Made by a program: the position numbers and the translations under genes. Source: Bacillus alkalicellulosilyticus (lineage in GTDB: Bacteria; Bacillota; Bacilli; Bacillales; Bacillaceae_F). From it: DNA of 64,000 nt. Within the stretch, counting starts at the first letter, position 1; the number at the start of each line of letters is the position of its first letter. Positions 63,705 to 64,000 of this stretch are shown here, one piece after another. The notes under the pieces were generated by a model. It searched no databases. It was given only the letters and a program-made list of their open reading frames with translations, and was not told the DNA's origin. The stretch is from assembly GCF_002019795.1 (NCBI RefSeq), contig NZ_KV917381.1:2043210-2107209 (forward strand). The letters run 5' to 3'.

Positions 63705-64000
63705 ATGCCTATCATTCAAGCAGTTGAACGTGCTTTAAAAATTCTTGATTTATTCGATGAATTTGATAAGGAATTAAAGATAACAGAAATTAGTGACCGA
63801 ATGGGACTTCATAAAAGTACGGTTCACTCTCTATTAAAAACATTACAACAACATCATTATATTGAACAAAACCAAGAAAATGGAAAGTATCGACTTGGAT
63901 TAAAGCTGTTTGAGCGAGGCAACTATGTCATTCAAAGTATGGACTTGCGAAAACTTGCGAGTGATAGCCTACAACGACTTTCCAAAGAAAGTGGAAAAAC
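63705..64000 (+). CDS. IclR family transcriptional regulator (3' truncated by window)
   Basis: The first ~98 residues are present: IQAVERALKILDLFDEFDKELKITEISDRMGLHKSTVHSLLKTL is the IclR winged helix-turn-helix, followed by KYRLGLKLFERGNYV leading into the effector domain, which lies outside the window. AAAGGAAG precedes the ATG. IclR proteins often control sugar-acid and aromatic-acid catabolism, so it probably regulates the island at 54.7-63.6 kb. Confidence 0.9.
   Translation, partial: MPIIQAVERALKILDLFDEFDKELKITEISDRMGLHKSTVHSLLKTLQQHHYIEQNQENGKYRLGLKLFERGNYVIQSMDLRKLASDSLQRLSKESGK

Noticed and set aside
1-64000. Insertion sequences, prophage, CRISPR array, tRNA or rRNA genes
   Set aside because: No transposase or integrase frame, no regularly spaced repeats and no cloverleaf-type sequence was found on reading either strand.

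Overview
The window comes from a low-GC, endospore-forming member of the Bacillaceae. Many genes match Bacillus subtilis counterparts in order as well as in sequence (yknWXYZ, tlp, epsA/B/C/D/F/G/L/M/N, asnB, ydbM-like). Start sites, Shine-Dalgarno sequences and SigW/SigG-like promoters are also of Bacillus type. The genus cannot be fixed from the sequence alone. No tRNA, rRNA, CRISPR array, transposase or integrase was seen.

Left part (1-18.4 kb) is ordinary chromosome: the end of a glycerophosphodiesterase gene, an acyl-CoA dehydrogenase, asparagine synthetase behind an ECF-like promoter, a YeiH transporter with its divergent LysR regulator, the SigW-type yknWXYZ stress operon, an AraC/alpha-xylosidase pair, a CPBP protease, the spore protein Tlp and a secreted LysM-NlpC/P60 hydrolase.

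Centre (18.5-41 kb) is a long exopolysaccharide (EPS) locus. It starts at a promoter whose -35/-10 spacer holds a perfect SinR-type palindrome. It then runs through a Wzz/tyrosine-kinase pair, a structured RNA of the EAR/epsC class, a dehydratase, GalU, many glycosyltransferases, an EpsG polymerase, the EpsL/M/N set for an amino sugar, a pyruvyl transferase, an ABC exporter that may replace the missing Wzx flippase, a frameshifted phosphotransferase and GalE. The stretch 31-40 kb is visibly AT-richer and carries paralogous glycosyltransferases, which suggests acquired DNA.

Next (41-50.4 kb) is the most unusual part: a paeninodin-like lasso peptide cluster with two cyclases and two precursor peptides too short for ordinary gene calling. 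Each precursor follows its own cyclase. They share one set of tailoring genes: HPr-kinase-like kinase, PqqD-like recognition protein, transglutaminase-like leader protease, nucleotidyltransferase and ABC exporter. Precursor 1 places its first possible acidic ring acceptor at core position 10 instead of 7-9. Precursor 2 has an unusually long 39-residue core with Asn1 and two cysteines. Both end in Ser, the residue phosphorylated in paeninodin. Both cyclase promoters carry SinR-like operators, one identical over 16 bp to that of the EPS promoter, so the peptides and the biofilm matrix may be co-regulated.

Right part (50.4-64 kb) has a few hypothetical genes, a secreted LVIVD-repeat protein and a carbon-acid catabolic island: 2-hydroxyacid dehydrogenase, DctPQM TRAP transporter, a polytopic membrane protein, an IlvD/Edd-type dehydratase, a TIM-barrel protein and an IclR regulator cut by the window end. 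A 17-bp sequence shared by two promoter regions of this island is a candidate operator.
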